Positions 40,389 through 53,123 of a stretch of 64,000 nt of DNA are shown in pieces. Position 1 is the first letter of the stretch, and every line of letters starts with the position of its first letter. This DNA is from Pseudoalteromonas arctica A 37-1-2 (GTDB lineage Bacteria; Pseudomonadota; Gammaproteobacteria; Enterobacterales; Alteromonadaceae). Both the position numbers and the translations under genes were made by a program. The stretch is from assembly GCF_000238395.3 (NCBI RefSeq), contig NZ_CP011025.1:1674001-1738000 (forward strand), read 5' to 3'. The notes under the pieces are model-generated. The model had not been told where the DNA came from, did not search any database, and saw only the letters and a list, made by a program, of their open reading frames with translations.

Positions 40389-41174
40389 GTGAGCAAAACG
40401 TTAGCCAGTTATTATCAGCAAGCATACGCTTGCGATCAGCAGCATTTTAACCAGTGTTTTTATTGTGGCTGTGAAGCGACAGAGCGCGACCATTGTCCGC
40501 CGCTGCATATGCTACAAAGCATTGTTGATTTAGGTGAAGAAGCTGATTTTATATCTATTCCTGCGTGTTATGAGTGTCATGCACTTTTACATAACGAAAG
40601 GCTGATGACGATTGATGAGCGTTTCACTAAAATGAAGAAAAAGCTTGCCACTAAATACGCAAAACCTCTGCGTGTTTATAACATGTGGGAAGAAAACGAA
40701 CTTGGCGACATGAGCGATGAGTTTGCCCATAGTATTCAAGCGGGTATGAAATTAGGAAAAGAAGCCGCTGAGCGTTTAGCGTTTACTGGTTTTAGCTATG
40801 CCACAGAAGATGCCAAAGTAGCAGTACGTGAAAAAACAAAAGAGTTTGATGTAGAAGGCATGATATTTACCGACTTTAAAGAGGCGCTAAATTACTGCAT
40901 TAATGATTTAAACGTACAAAAAAGTGACTTTTATAAAATTTTGGTTGAAGACTACCAAGGGGATTTTAATAAAGCGCTAAGCCAGTATCGTCACCGTCAT
41001 GACAAAGTGACAGCGGCTAAAGACGGTAATACAATTATTAAAGATTTTTCTAAGCTACATAAGCAAAACTCTGATTTTGTAACGCGTACGGTAAAGCACT
41101 TTATAAGCAAAGACCCCTCGCTTACAACCGAAGGTGCGCTTGAAAAGTTGTATAACAATTATATAAAGAAATAA
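40389..41174 (+). CDS. Protein with HNH-like zinc site
   Basis: 261 residues, GTG start with GGAGC 5 bases upstream. The N-terminal part has CFYCGCEATERDHCPPLHML, followed by CYECHALLHNE: two CxxC pairs with a DH-x-PP between them, the layout of an HNH-type zinc-bound ββα site. The rest is helical and charged (MKLGKEAAERLAF, DVEGMIFTDFKEALNYC) and not recognised. Nuclease activity is possible but unproven: the DH pair is present, but the trailing residues are not the classical HNH triad. It directly follows a MITE-like repeat. Confidence 0.7.
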   Translation: MSKTLASYYQQAYACDQQHFNQCFYCGCEATERDHCPPLHMLQSIVDLGEEADFISIPACYECHALLHNERLMTIDERFTKMKKKLATKYAKPLRVYNMWEENELGDMSDEFAHSIQAGMKLGKEAAERLAFTGFSYATEDAKVAVREKTKEFDVEGMIFTDFKEALNYCINDLNVQKSDFYKILVEDYQGDFNKALSQYRHRHDKVTAAKDGNTIIKDFSKLHKQNSDFVTRTVKHFISKDPSLTTEGALEKLYNNYIKK

Positions 41175-41208
41175 TTACAGATATTCATCTTAATTAACTG
41201 CGTTTTCA

Positions 41209-41261
41209 CCTGTTTTTTTGGCTTTATTCCTTAGCTTTCGCTAAAGTAGCAAAAAAACAGG
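41209..41261 (+). terminator. Hairpin between HNH-like and amidohydrolase genes
   Basis: CCTGTTTTTTTG-GCT pairs with AGC-AAAAAAACAGG around a loop that itself contains a small AGC/GCT hairpin. A terminator or leader hairpin; its right end lies about 13 bases before the next start codon and its GG-AG partly forms the ribosome site. Confidence 0.4.
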
Positions 41262-41274
41262 AGATCCAAACAAC

Positions 41275-42657
41275 ATGCAAAAATTTGCACCTTCTTTATT
41301 AGCAGTTGGCTTAGCTGCTGCACTTGTAGGTTGCCAAGAAAACGGCCCGCAAGACGATAAAATAACAATCAACAAAAATCCTTACCCAAGCACTTATCAG
41401 CCCGTTTCTACATCAAGCACACTTATTACAAATGCAACAGTACTTACAGGTACTGGTGAGCGTTTAGATGAAGCTGATGTATTACTTGTTGACGGCAAAG
41501 TACAACAAGTTGGTAAAGACTTAACTGCTACTGCTGATGTTACAATTGATGCACAAGGCAAATGGGTAACACCGGGTATTATTGACGTACATTCACATTT
41601 AGGTGCTTATCCAAGCCCTTCGGTTGAGTCGCATCAAGATGGTAACGAAATGACAAGCCCTAACACTGCAGAAGTGTGGGTTGAGCATTCTGTTTGGCCA
41701 CAAGATCCTGGCTTTAATCGCGCACGCGAAGGCGGCATTACTTCTCTACAAATTTTACCAGGCTCAGCTAACTTATTTGGTGGCCGCGGCGTTACGCTTA
41801 AAAACGTACCTGCACACACTATGCAAGGCATGAAATTTCCAGAAGCACCCTATGGTTTAAAAATGGCGTGTGGTGAAAATCCTAAACGTGTTTATGGTCG
41901 TCAAGGTGTATTGCCTTCTACCCGTATGGGTAATATGGCGGGTTACCGTATGGCGTGGGCTGAAGCCGCTGAGTACAAACGTGCGTGGGATAAATACGAT
42001 GCCGATTATGAAGCAGGTTTAAACCCAGAAGCACCAGTACGTGATATTAAACACGATACGCTTCGTGGTGTGCTTGAGGGCGAAGTACGTATTCATAATC
42101 ATTGTTATAAAGCTGAAGAAATGGCAATGATGATTGACCTGTCAAAAGAATTTAATTACGACGCGGGTACTTTTCACCACGGTGTAGAAGCATATAAAAT
42201 TGCTGACCTACTTGCTGAGAATGGCTCGTGTGCTGCACTTTGGCCAGACTGGTGGGGTTTTAAAATGGAAGCCTACGACATGGTTCAAGAAAACGTAGCT
42301 ATTGTTGATGCTGTTAAAAATTCATGTGCAGTTGTTCACTCAGATTCAGATACTACTATTCAGCGCTTAAACCAAGAAGCTGGCAAGGTTATGTACCGTG
42401 CTAACGAAAACGGTTTTGATATTTCTGAGCAACACGCTATTAAATGGATCACGGCTAACGCTGCTAAGTCGTTAGGTATTGATGACAAAACAGGTTCACT
42501 AGAAGCGGGTAAGCAGGGCGATGTGGTTATTTGGAATCAAAGCCCATTTAGTGTTTATGCTAAAGCTGAACAAGTGTTTGTTGATGGTGCAAAAGTTTAC
42601 GATAGAAACGACAGCGCGTATCAAGCAACAAGTGATTTTATGTTAGGTCAACAATAA
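41275..42657 (+). CDS. Amidohydrolase-family lipoprotein
   Basis: 460 residues. Lipobox ALVGC at residues 16-20, so probably lipid-anchored. Seen: VDGKVQQVG, GIIDVHSHLGAYPS with the HSH metal motif, HNHC, a second His pair (GTFHHGVEAYK) and HSDSD with the catalytic Asp, then the usual C-terminal ANAAKSLGIDDKTGSLEAGKQGDVVIW. It belongs to the imidazolonepropionase/dipeptidase-like amidohydrolases; substrate unknown. GGAG lies before ATG. A second, related gene follows 12 bases after its stop. Confidence 0.88.
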   Translation: MQKFAPSLLAVGLAAALVGCQENGPQDDKITINKNPYPSTYQPVSTSSTLITNATVLTGTGERLDEADVLLVDGKVQQVGKDLTATADVTIDAQGKWVTPGIIDVHSHLGAYPSPSVESHQDGNEMTSPNTAEVWVEHSVWPQDPGFNRAREGGITSLQILPGSANLFGGRGVTLKNVPAHTMQGMKFPEAPYGLKMACGENPKRVYGRQGVLPSTRMGNMAGYRMAWAEAAEYKRAWDKYDADYEAGLNPEAPVRDIKHDTLRGVLEGEVRIHNHCYKAEEMAMMIDLSKEFNYDAGTFHHGVEAYKIADLLAENGSCAALWPDWWGFKMEAYDMVQENVAIVDAVKNSCAVVHSDSDTTIQRLNQEAGKVMYRANENGFDISEQHAIKWITANAAKSLGIDDKTGSLEAGKQGDVVIWNQSPFSVYAKAEQVFVDGAKVYDRNDSAYQATSDFMLGQQ

Positions 42658-42669
42658 GGAGCACCCAGA

Positions 42670-43911
42670 ATGAAAAATTTATCACGTTCGTTTTCGCTTT
42701 CTCTGGTTGCTGCAGGATTATTAGCATCTGGTGCTGTAAGCGCACAATCGCTAGCAATTATTAATGCAACATTGCATACGTCATCTGATCAAGGTGTATT
42801 AGAAGCAGCAAGTATTGTAATGACAGATGGTAAAATCACAGCGATTAACCCAACTGAAATTAAAGTAGATCAAATTATTGATGCAAAGGGCCAAATTGTA
42901 ACCCCTGGCTTTATTGCAAGTATTAATCAACTTGGTTTAGTTGAAGTAAGTGCAGTTGCAGGTTCTCGCGATGCAGGCGAGGAAAAAGCCGGTATTGATT
43001 TTGACGTAAGTCTTGCTTACAACGCACATTCGAGCTTAATTCCTTACGCTCGTAAAGGCGGTGTAACACGCGATGTCATTACCCCTCATGGTGGTGATAG
43101 CATTTTTTCAGGCCTTGCGAGTGTTGTTGATTTAAGTGGTAGTTTTGACAGCGACATGCAAAAACAAGCGGCTTTAATTGTTTACTTAGGTGAGCGCAGT
43201 AAAGGCTCTCGTGCTTTTACTTTGCAAACACTGATTAATAAACTTGATGAGCACAAAACTAAAGCTGGTAAAAAAGCTAAAAAAGATGACGACAAGCCAA
43301 GTACTGAAGACAAAGTAATGGCAAAAGTACTCAGTGGCGAAATGCCATTAGTGGTTGGCGTATCACGTGCGGCAGATATTATTGAGCTTATTAAAGTAAA
43401 AGAGCAATTTGGTATTAACTTAGTACTTAACGGCGCACAAGACGCTGTTGTAGTAAAAGAGCGCGTTGCTAAAGCAAATATCCCAGTAATTATTAGTGCA
43501 ATGGACAGCTTACCAGCAAGTTTTGATTCGCTTCATGCGAGTTTAGATAATGCAGGTGTGCTAGAAAAAGCAGGCGTTAAAGTACTATTAACGGTAGGCG
43601 GCGATGCAAGTCACAACATTTACCAGTTACGTTTTGATGCTGGTAATGCAGTATCGTATGGTATGAGCCAAGAGGGCGCGTTAAAAGCGGTTACATCAAA
43701 CGTTGCTGATGTATTTGGTATTAATGCAGGTAGTCTTGAAGTAGGTAAAGCTGCTGATGTAGTAATGTGGAGTAATGACCCGTTTGAACTAAGCAGCCAC
43801 GTGAGCAAAATGTTTATTAATGGGGTTGAGGTATCTACACAATCTCGCCAAGATAAACTGCGTGACCGTTATACAACTGATTCAAAAATGCCACGTGCTT
43901 ATACAAAATAG
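42670..43911 (+). CDS. Amidohydrolase-like protein lacking the HxH metal motif
   Basis: 413 residues with a cleavable signal peptide (SFSLSLVAAGLLASGAVSAQS). The fold markers are present: MTDGKITAINP, VTPGFIASINQLG, YARKGGVTRDVI and NVADVFGINAGSLEVGKAADVVMW. However, the HxH after GFI is replaced by SIN, and the later active-site Asp region reads TVGGDASHN. It is therefore probably inactive alone, or a partner of the preceding amidohydrolase, with which it shares an operon. Function unknown. Confidence 0.85.
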   Translation: MKNLSRSFSLSLVAAGLLASGAVSAQSLAIINATLHTSSDQGVLEAASIVMTDGKITAINPTEIKVDQIIDAKGQIVTPGFIASINQLGLVEVSAVAGSRDAGEEKAGIDFDVSLAYNAHSSLIPYARKGGVTRDVITPHGGDSIFSGLASVVDLSGSFDSDMQKQAALIVYLGERSKGSRAFTLQTLINKLDEHKTKAGKKAKKDDDKPSTEDKVMAKVLSGEMPLVVGVSRAADIIELIKVKEQFGINLVLNGAQDAVVVKERVAKANIPVIISAMDSLPASFDSLHASLDNAGVLEKAGVKVLLTVGGDASHNIYQLRFDAGNAVSYGMSQEGALKAVTSNVADVFGINAGSLEVGKAADVVMWSNDPFELSSHVSKMFINGVEVSTQSRQDKLRDRYTTDSKMPRAYTK

Positions 43912-43940
43912 TATTACCTACTATTTTTTTAGGTAAAAGA

Positions 43941-43965
43941 AAAGGCTGCAACTGCAGCCTTTTTT
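43941..43965 (+). terminator. Terminator after the amidohydrolase pair
   Basis: AAAGGCTGC-AACT-GCAGCCTTTTTT: a 9-bp stem followed by a T-run. Confidence 0.85.
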
Positions 43966-43975
43966 ATGGTTACAA

Positions 43976-44009
43976 AAAAGCCGCTTACTTTTACAAGTAA
44001 GCGGCTTTT
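43976..44009. terminator. Bidirectional terminator between the amidohydrolase genes and icd
   Basis: AAAAGCCGCTTACTT-TTAC-AAGTAAGCGGCTTTT: a long stem with A and T tracts on each side. It ends icd on the minus strand. Confidence 0.85.
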
Positions 44010-44025
44010 AAATTTAAACTAATAT

Positions 44026-46773
<2,748 letters not shown>

Positions 46774-46992
46774 TCACTCAATAATGTCACCATCTGGGGC
46801 AATATTTTTAGCGTGTAGACCTTTAGGTCCTTGTTCTAATTCGAATGTTACATCTTGACCAGCTTTAAGCGTTTTATAACCGTCCATTACAATTGTTGAG
46901 TAATGAGCGAAAATATCATTCTCGCAGCCGTCTTCTACGATGAAACCAAAACCTTTAGCGTTGTTGAACCATTTAACTTTACCGCAAGCCAT
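46774..46992 (-). CDS. cspD: Cold-shock-like protein CspD
   Basis: 72 residues. Seen: GKVKWFNNAKGFGFIVED with RNP1-like KGFGFI, and DIFAHYSTI (RNP2-like), the single cold-shock domain. CspD inhibits replication and is made in stationary phase. AAGGA precedes the start. Divergent from clpS, the usual arrangement in gammaproteobacteria. The 200-bp gap upstream carries promoters in both directions. Confidence 0.9.
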   Translation of the reverse strand: MACGKVKWFNNAKGFGFIVEDGCENDIFAHYSTIVMDGYKTLKAGQDVTFELEQGPKGLHAKNIAPDGDIIE

Positions 46993-47192
46993 ACTTCTAC
47001 ATCCTTCAATAAGTTGACTAATTTAGTTATTCTAAATTGTATTATTTGCTAGACTGACTAAGGTTTAATCAATCTACGTTTGACTGTAGTTTATTTAGCC
47101 AACCAGTCAAGTGTTTTGAGTTATTTTTTTAACATTTTATTTATTTTTTATTCAAGTTTGCTTGAGTTACAAAGACAAGACTATATTTAATT

Positions 47193-47510
47193 ATGAGTGG
47201 TATGAAAGATTCAGGTGTTATCGATACAGTTCGCGACAGCGAAAAGCAAAAGCTACAGCCGCCGCGAAAATATAAAGTTGTTTTAAATAACGACGACTAC
47301 ACGCCGATGGACTTTGTAATAGAAGTTTTAACGACGTTTTTTAATATGGATAGCGATAGAGCAACCGACGTGATGCTTCAGGTTCATGAAAAAGGTAAGG
47401 GTATATGTGGTGTTTACAGCGCCGACGTAGCCCACACCAAAGCTGAACAAGTTAACCGCTACGCGCGTGATAACGAGCATCCACTGCTTTGTAGTTGTGA
47501 GCAGGAATAA
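47193..47510 (+). CDS. clpS: ClpS adaptor protein
   Basis: 105 residues. Seen: [20 protein letters not shown] (the NDDYTPM loop forms the N-degron pocket), [16 protein letters not shown] and VAHTKAEQV. ClpS delivers proteins with bulky hydrophobic N-termini to ClpAP. No strong ribosome site is visible. Upstream of clpA, with a small palindromic repeat between them. Confidence 0.95.
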   Translation: MSGMKDSGVIDTVRDSEKQKLQPPRKYKVVLNNDDYTPMDFVIEVLTTFFNMDSDRATDVMLQVHEKGKGICGVYSADVAHTKAEQVNRYARDNEHPLLCSCEQE

Positions 47511-47550
47511 ATACCAATTAGGGTGATCAAACATCCGATTGTTGTGGTAT
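47511..47550. repeat. 40-bp ATACCA/TGGTAT palindrome between clpS and clpA
   Basis: Begins ATACCAATTAGGGTGATCAA and ends with TGGTAT. It belongs to the ATACCAAT family by its ends but lacks the internal blocks; it may be a solo end or a short derivative. Confidence 0.4.
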
Positions 47551-47578
47551 AAATTATTATCTCAGTAAGGGGTTGCCA

Positions 47579-49840
47579 ATGCTAAACAAAGACTTAGAAC
47601 TCACATTAAATGCCGCGTTTCGTGAAGCGCGCACTCGCCGTCATGAGTTTATGACCGTAGAGCACCTTTTACTTGCGCTGTTAGATAATCCTTCTGCAGG
47701 AGAAGCCCTAAACGCGTGTGGTGTTAATATTTCTGGTTTAAAAACCGAATTATTAGAATTTATTGACGAAACAACACCCGTCATTCCAGATTTAGAAGAA
47801 GAGCGTGAAACTCAGCCAACACTTGGCTTTCAACGTGTATTACAACGCGCTGTGTTCCATGTGCAATCGTCAGGTAAAAATGAAGTCACTGGCGTGAATG
47901 TGCTAGTTGCTATTTTTTCTGAGCAAGAAAGCCAAGCTGTATATTTACTTAAAAAGCATGATGTATCGCGTTTAGACATCGTTAACTTTATTTCGCATGG
48001 TATTTCTAAAGCAGATGATGAATTAGGCAACGACAGCGACGATATTCATGATGAAGTGCAAGAAGTTCAAAATGAAGAAGCAAGCAAGCTAGACAGCTTT
48101 ACAACTAACTTAAACGTTCAAGCTCGTGAAGGTAACATTGATCCACTGATCGGACGCGACAGCGAAGTAGAGCGCACGGTACAAGTATTGTGTCGTCGTA
48201 AAAAGAATAACCCATTACTTGTTGGTGAAGCGGGCGTTGGTAAAACAGCAATTGCTGAAGGCTTAGCGTATCGCATTGTTAATAAGCAAGTACCAGAAGT
48301 AATTGCAGATGCTGTTGTGTACTCGCTAGATATGGGTGCATTGCTTGCGGGTACTAAATACCGCGGCGACTTTGAAAAGCGCTTTAAAAGCTTACTAAAA
48401 GAGCTGCAAGCTGAGCCAGGCTCTATTTTATTTATTGATGAAATACATACCATAATCGGTGCCGGCGCGGCGTCTGGTGGTGTTATGGACGCATCAAACT
48501 TGCTTAAACCACTCCTTTCAAGTGGTAAGCTACGTTGTATGGGGTCAACAACTTACAATGAGTATAAAAATATTTTTGAGAAAGACCGTGCACTAGTACG
48601 TCGCTTTCAAAAAATTGATGTACTTGAGCCAAGTGTTGCCGATACCACTAAAATATTAAATGGCTTAAAAGAGCGTTACGAAGAGCACCATGGTATTCGT
48701 TACACTCAAAAAGCACTAAAAGCAGCTGCAGAGCTCAGTGCTAAATACATTAATGAGCGTCACTTGCCAGATAAAGCAATTGATGTAATTGATGAAGCCG
48801 GTGCAAGTCAGCGCCTGCAACCTAGCTCTAAACGTAAAAAAACCATTGGCGTGGCAGATATAGAACTAATTATATCTAAAATGGCACGTATCCCAGCGCA
48901 AAGCGTCTCGTCGACAGATAAAGAAACGCTTAAAAACTTAGACCGTAACCTTAAAATGCTCGTGTTTGGGCAAGATCAATCTATTGATGCGCTTACATCA
49001 GCTATTCGCTTATCTCGCTCTGGTTTATCGAGCGAAGAAAAACCAGTGGGTTCGTTCTTGTTTGCAGGGCCTACCGGTGTGGGTAAAACAGAAGTAACTA
49101 AGCAACTTGCTAAATGTATGGGTGTTGAGTTTATTCGTTTTGATATGTCGGAATATGTAGAACGCCATGCAATTAGTCGATTAATTGGTGCTCCACCAGG
49201 GTATGTTGGTTTTGAGCAAGGTGGTTTATTAACAGAAGCAGTTATTAAAAATCCACATGCTGTTGTACTTTTAGATGAGATTGAAAAAGCGCATCCAGAC
49301 ATTTACAACATTTTGCTACAGGTTATGGATCACGGTACGTTGACCGATAATAACGGCCGTAAAGCTGACTTTAGAAATGTAGTGGTTGTAATGACTACCA
49401 ATGCGGGCGTACAAGAAACTACGCGTAAGTCGATTGGTTTTACAGAGCAAGATCATACGCACGATGCAATGGGTGCAATTAATAAAGTATTTTCACCAGA
49501 ATTTAGAAACCGTTTAGATAACATCATTTGGTTTAATCACCTTGAACGTGAAGTTATTTTACTGGTGGTTGATAAGTTTATTGTGGAACTGCAAGCGCAG
49601 CTTGATAAAAAATCAGTTAACCTTGAGCTTACGTCTAAAGCACGTGAGTGGTTGGCAGATAAAGGCTACGATAAAGCAATGGGTGCACGTCCAATGGCAC
49701 GTGTTATTCAAGAAGAGCTTAAAAAGCAATTAGCTAACGAAATACTGTTTGGTGAACTTGTTGATGGCGGTACGGTTAAAGTATCAGTTAAAGACAAGAA
49801 GATTCGCTTTGATTACGAGAGTAATTTAACACCAGCGTAA
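47579..49840 (+). CDS. clpA: ATP-dependent Clp protease ATPase subunit ClpA
   Basis: 753 residues. Hexameric unfoldase working with ClpP. Seen: N-domain (HEFMTVEHLLLALLDNPSA), first AAA module with GEAGVGKT and FIDEIHTIIGAG, second with GPTGVGKT and LLDEIEKAHPDIYNILLQVMD, and the ClpP-docking IGF tripeptide in KSIGFTEQD near residue 620. ATG at 47579 is preferred: AAGGGG lies 7 bases upstream. Confidence 0.96.
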   Translation: MLNKDLELTLNAAFREARTRRHEFMTVEHLLLALLDNPSAGEALNACGVNISGLKTELLEFIDETTPVIPDLEEERETQPTLGFQRVLQRAVFHVQSSGKNEVTGVNVLVAIFSEQESQAVYLLKKHDVSRLDIVNFISHGISKADDELGNDSDDIHDEVQEVQNEEASKLDSFTTNLNVQAREGNIDPLIGRDSEVERTVQVLCRRKKNNPLLVGEAGVGKTAIAEGLAYRIVNKQVPEVIADAVVYSLDMGALLAGTKYRGDFEKRFKSLLKELQAEPGSILFIDEIHTIIGAGAASGGVMDASNLLKPLLSSGKLRCMGSTTYNEYKNIFEKDRALVRRFQKIDVLEPSVADTTKILNGLKERYEEHHGIRYTQKALKAAAELSAKYINERHLPDKAIDVIDEAGASQRLQPSSKRKKTIGVADIELIISKMARIPAQSVSSTDKETLKNLDRNLKMLVFGQDQSIDALTSAIRLSRSGLSSEEKPVGSFLFAGPTGVGKTEVTKQLAKCMGVEFIRFDMSEYVERHAISRLIGAPPGYVGFEQGGLLTEAVIKNPHAVVLLDEIEKAHPDIYNILLQVMDHGTLTDNNGRKADFRNVVVVMTTNAGVQETTRKSIGFTEQDHTHDAMGAINKVFSPEFRNRLDNIIWFNHLEREVILLVVDKFIVELQAQLDKKSVNLELTSKAREWLADKGYDKAMGARPMARVIQEELKKQLANEILFGELVDGGTVKVSVKDKKIRFDYESNLTPA

Positions 49841-49866
49841 AACGTTAATTAAATAATTTAGTTAAA

Positions 49867-49904
49867 TAAAATGGCCCGCTACATAATAGCGGGCCATTTT
49901 TTTT
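49867..49904 (+). terminator. Terminator after clpA
   Basis: ATGGCCCGCT-ACATAAT-AGCGGGCCAT followed by eight T residues. Confidence 0.9.
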
Positions 49905-49922
49905 GCCCTTTTTATAGGCAAC

Positions 49923-49951
49923 AAAAAACCCAGCAAAAACTGGGCTTTTTG
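49923..49951. terminator. Second, bidirectional terminator clpA/infA
   Basis: AAAAAACCCAG-CAAAAA-CTGGGCTTTTTG: A- and T-flanked stem, serving infA on the minus strand and backing up the clpA terminator. Confidence 0.8.
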
Positions 49952-50001
49952 TTTATTAAATGTAATTGCTAGTCAATGTCTATCAATTACATTTAATAAA
50001 C
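49951..50001. repeat. 18-bp perfect inverted repeat between clpA and infA
   Basis: GTTTATTAAATGTAATTG (49951-49968) and its exact complement (49984-50001) around a 15-base loop, followed at once by a smaller GCTAGT/ACTAGC hairpin. AT-rich arms without a T-tail, so not a standard terminator. Confidence 0.7.
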
Positions 50002-50054
50002 GCTTAAAGCTAGTAAAACACTAGCCAAAAACTAAATCTCGTTTACGCACTTAC

Positions 50055-50291
<237 letters not shown>

Positions 50292-50363
50292 TTAATAGTT
50301 AAACGCTGCAGATTTTGCCCAAAATACTCCAATAAGTAAAGGCGCAGGGGCTATATTTGCAAA

Positions 50364-51080
50364 TTAAATAGCCACCCACTCATCATTGAGCTGTTTTTGA
50401 GCAGGTAAAAACTGAGTTTTGTACTTCATTTTGTCGCATTCATCAATTTGATAGCCCAAGTACACGTATTGCTTATTTTGCTCTTTTGCAAACTTTAGCT
50501 GCTCTAATATCATCACAGAGCCTAAACTATAGTGTTCAAAGTCGGGGTCAAAAAAGGTATAAATTGCAGAAATAGCGCTATTCATACAATCAGTTACGGC
50601 AACTGCGACTAAAGTATCTTGGTGCCACAGTTCAATAAATGTGATCTTGAGCCAACTACAAAGCAAAAAACTTTGAAACTGTTCTTTTTCAGGAGGATAC
50701 ATACTTCCATCCTGATGACGCATCGTTATGTACTTGCTATAAAGTGGATAGTACTCAGGTCGCTCTTGCGTTGAATATTTTACCTCAAACTGTGTTTTTG
50801 CTTTGTTTAGTTTACGTTTTTGCGATTTTGAGGGCATAAAGTCTTGTGCTAATACACGTACAGAACTACATGCGCTGCATATTGGGCAGTGCGGACGGTA
50901 TATTTGGTTACCACTGCGACGAAATCCCAAGCCTAATAATGACTCAAATTTATCGGTGCTGTAGCAACTGGGATCAAGAATAACTAAAAGTTGCTCTTGT
51001 CTGTTGGGTAAATAACTACAGTCAAACTCTTGGGTTAAACCAACACGTGCAGGAAGTTGCTCATTCATAGATTGCGTCAA
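50364..51080 (-). CDS. bpt: Aspartate/glutamate leucyltransferase Bpt (Ate family)
   Basis: 238 residues. Seen: IYRPHCPICSACSSVRVLAQDF with the family's Cys-rich signature, and the C-terminal YLGYQIDECDKMKYKTQFLPAQ. Bacterial members transfer Leu (some Arg) from tRNA to N-terminal Asp or Glu, creating degrons for ClpS. The start overlaps the aat end by 20 bases, so the two are cotranslated. The choice between Leu and Arg is not visible in the sequence. Confidence 0.9.
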   Translation of the reverse strand: MTQSMNEQLPARVGLTQEFDCSYLPNRQEQLLVILDPSCYSTDKFESLLGLGFRRSGNQIYRPHCPICSACSSVRVLAQDFMPSKSQKRKLNKAKTQFEVKYSTQERPEYYPLYSKYITMRHQDGSMYPPEKEQFQSFLLCSWLKITFIELWHQDTLVAVAVTDCMNSAISAIYTFFDPDFEHYSLGSVMILEQLKFAKEQNKQYVYLGYQIDECDKMKYKTQFLPAQKQLNDEWVAI

Positions 51081-51777
51081 GTTCTTGTGGCTCCCACATA
51101 ATAGGGTTAACAGTATAGTTATGTGCAGCTTTTAGTTTAGTCAAAAATGTGGAACGGGGGATTACTTGTGCACCTAGGGTCATTAAATAAGGGTTTTCTA
51201 ACTGGCAATCAATAAAATGTGCATTATGGCGTTTAAGCCAATTTACCAGTGCCCACATAGCAAGCTTAGAACAATTGGTTTGATGATGAAACATAGACTC
51301 GCCACAAAAAACACCATTTTGCATAATGCCGTATAAGCCACCTGCAAGCTCTCCGTTACTCCACACCTCTAAACTATGTGCAATGCCAGCATTGTGTGCA
51401 TTAACGTAAGCGTCGAGCATGTCAGAGGTGATCCAAGTGCCATCGGTATCAAGGCGTTGATCGCGACAGGCTTCTATCACCTCTTCAAAGGCATTATTAA
51501 TGGTTACTCTTACAGGGTGCTTTTTTAAATGCTTACGCAGGCTCTTACTTATATGAAAATCATTAAGCTCAAAAATGCCTCGCTCGCTGGGAGACCACCA
51601 CATAATAGGCTCATCTTCACTAAACCAAGGGAATACTCCGCTTTTGTAGGCATTACTTAGGCGAGGTAAACTCAAATCTCCGCCAATTGCTAACAAGCCA
51701 TCAGGGGATTCTAATGCGTATTCCGGATTGGGGAATGCTATATCGTTTTCGCTTAATTGGTATAGCTGATTTCTCAT
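51061..51777 (-). CDS. aat: Leucyl/phenylalanyl-tRNA-protein transferase
   Basis: 238 residues. Seen: FPNPEYALESPDGLLAIGGDLSLPRL, WWSPSERGIF, VEVWSNGELAGGLYGIMQNGVFCGESMFH and DCQLENPYLMTLGA. The enzyme adds Leu or Phe from tRNA to N-terminal Lys or Arg, making the primary destabilising residue read by ClpS. It precedes bpt in the same transcript. Confidence 0.96.
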   Translation of the reverse strand: MRNQLYQLSENDIAFPNPEYALESPDGLLAIGGDLSLPRLSNAYKSGVFPWFSEDEPIMWWSPSERGIFELNDFHISKSLRKHLKKHPVRVTINNAFEEVIEACRDQRLDTDGTWITSDMLDAYVNAHNAGIAHSLEVWSNGELAGGLYGIMQNGVFCGESMFHHQTNCSKLAMWALVNWLKRHNAHFIDCQLENPYLMTLGAQVIPRSTFLTKLKAAHNYTVNPIMWEPQELDAIYE

Positions 51778-51827
51778 ACAGTACTTATTTTATAATTGAT
51801 CTTAAAAGTGTAACTATATTTTAGGCA

Positions 51828-51854
51828 TAAAAAAAGGGCTGAATAATCAGCCCT
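51828..51854 (-). terminator. Terminator after trxB
   Basis: On the minus strand AGGGCTGA-TTAT-TCAGCCCT followed by seven T residues. It separates trxB from aat. Confidence 0.88.
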
Positions 51855-51874
51855 ATAATAATTTATTTAATTGC

Positions 51875-52975
<1,101 letters not shown>

Positions 52976-53123
52976 TTACAGTTAAAATGCCTAAGTAGCT
53001 CAATAAATAGACTAACAGGCAACAAAACAGCGTTATTTCATGACCCCTTTGATTTTTTTTGTTATGTTTTACCTAATTTTATTTGTCACTGATAGATTAT
53101 GTGACCTAAGCAAATAGGCAACT

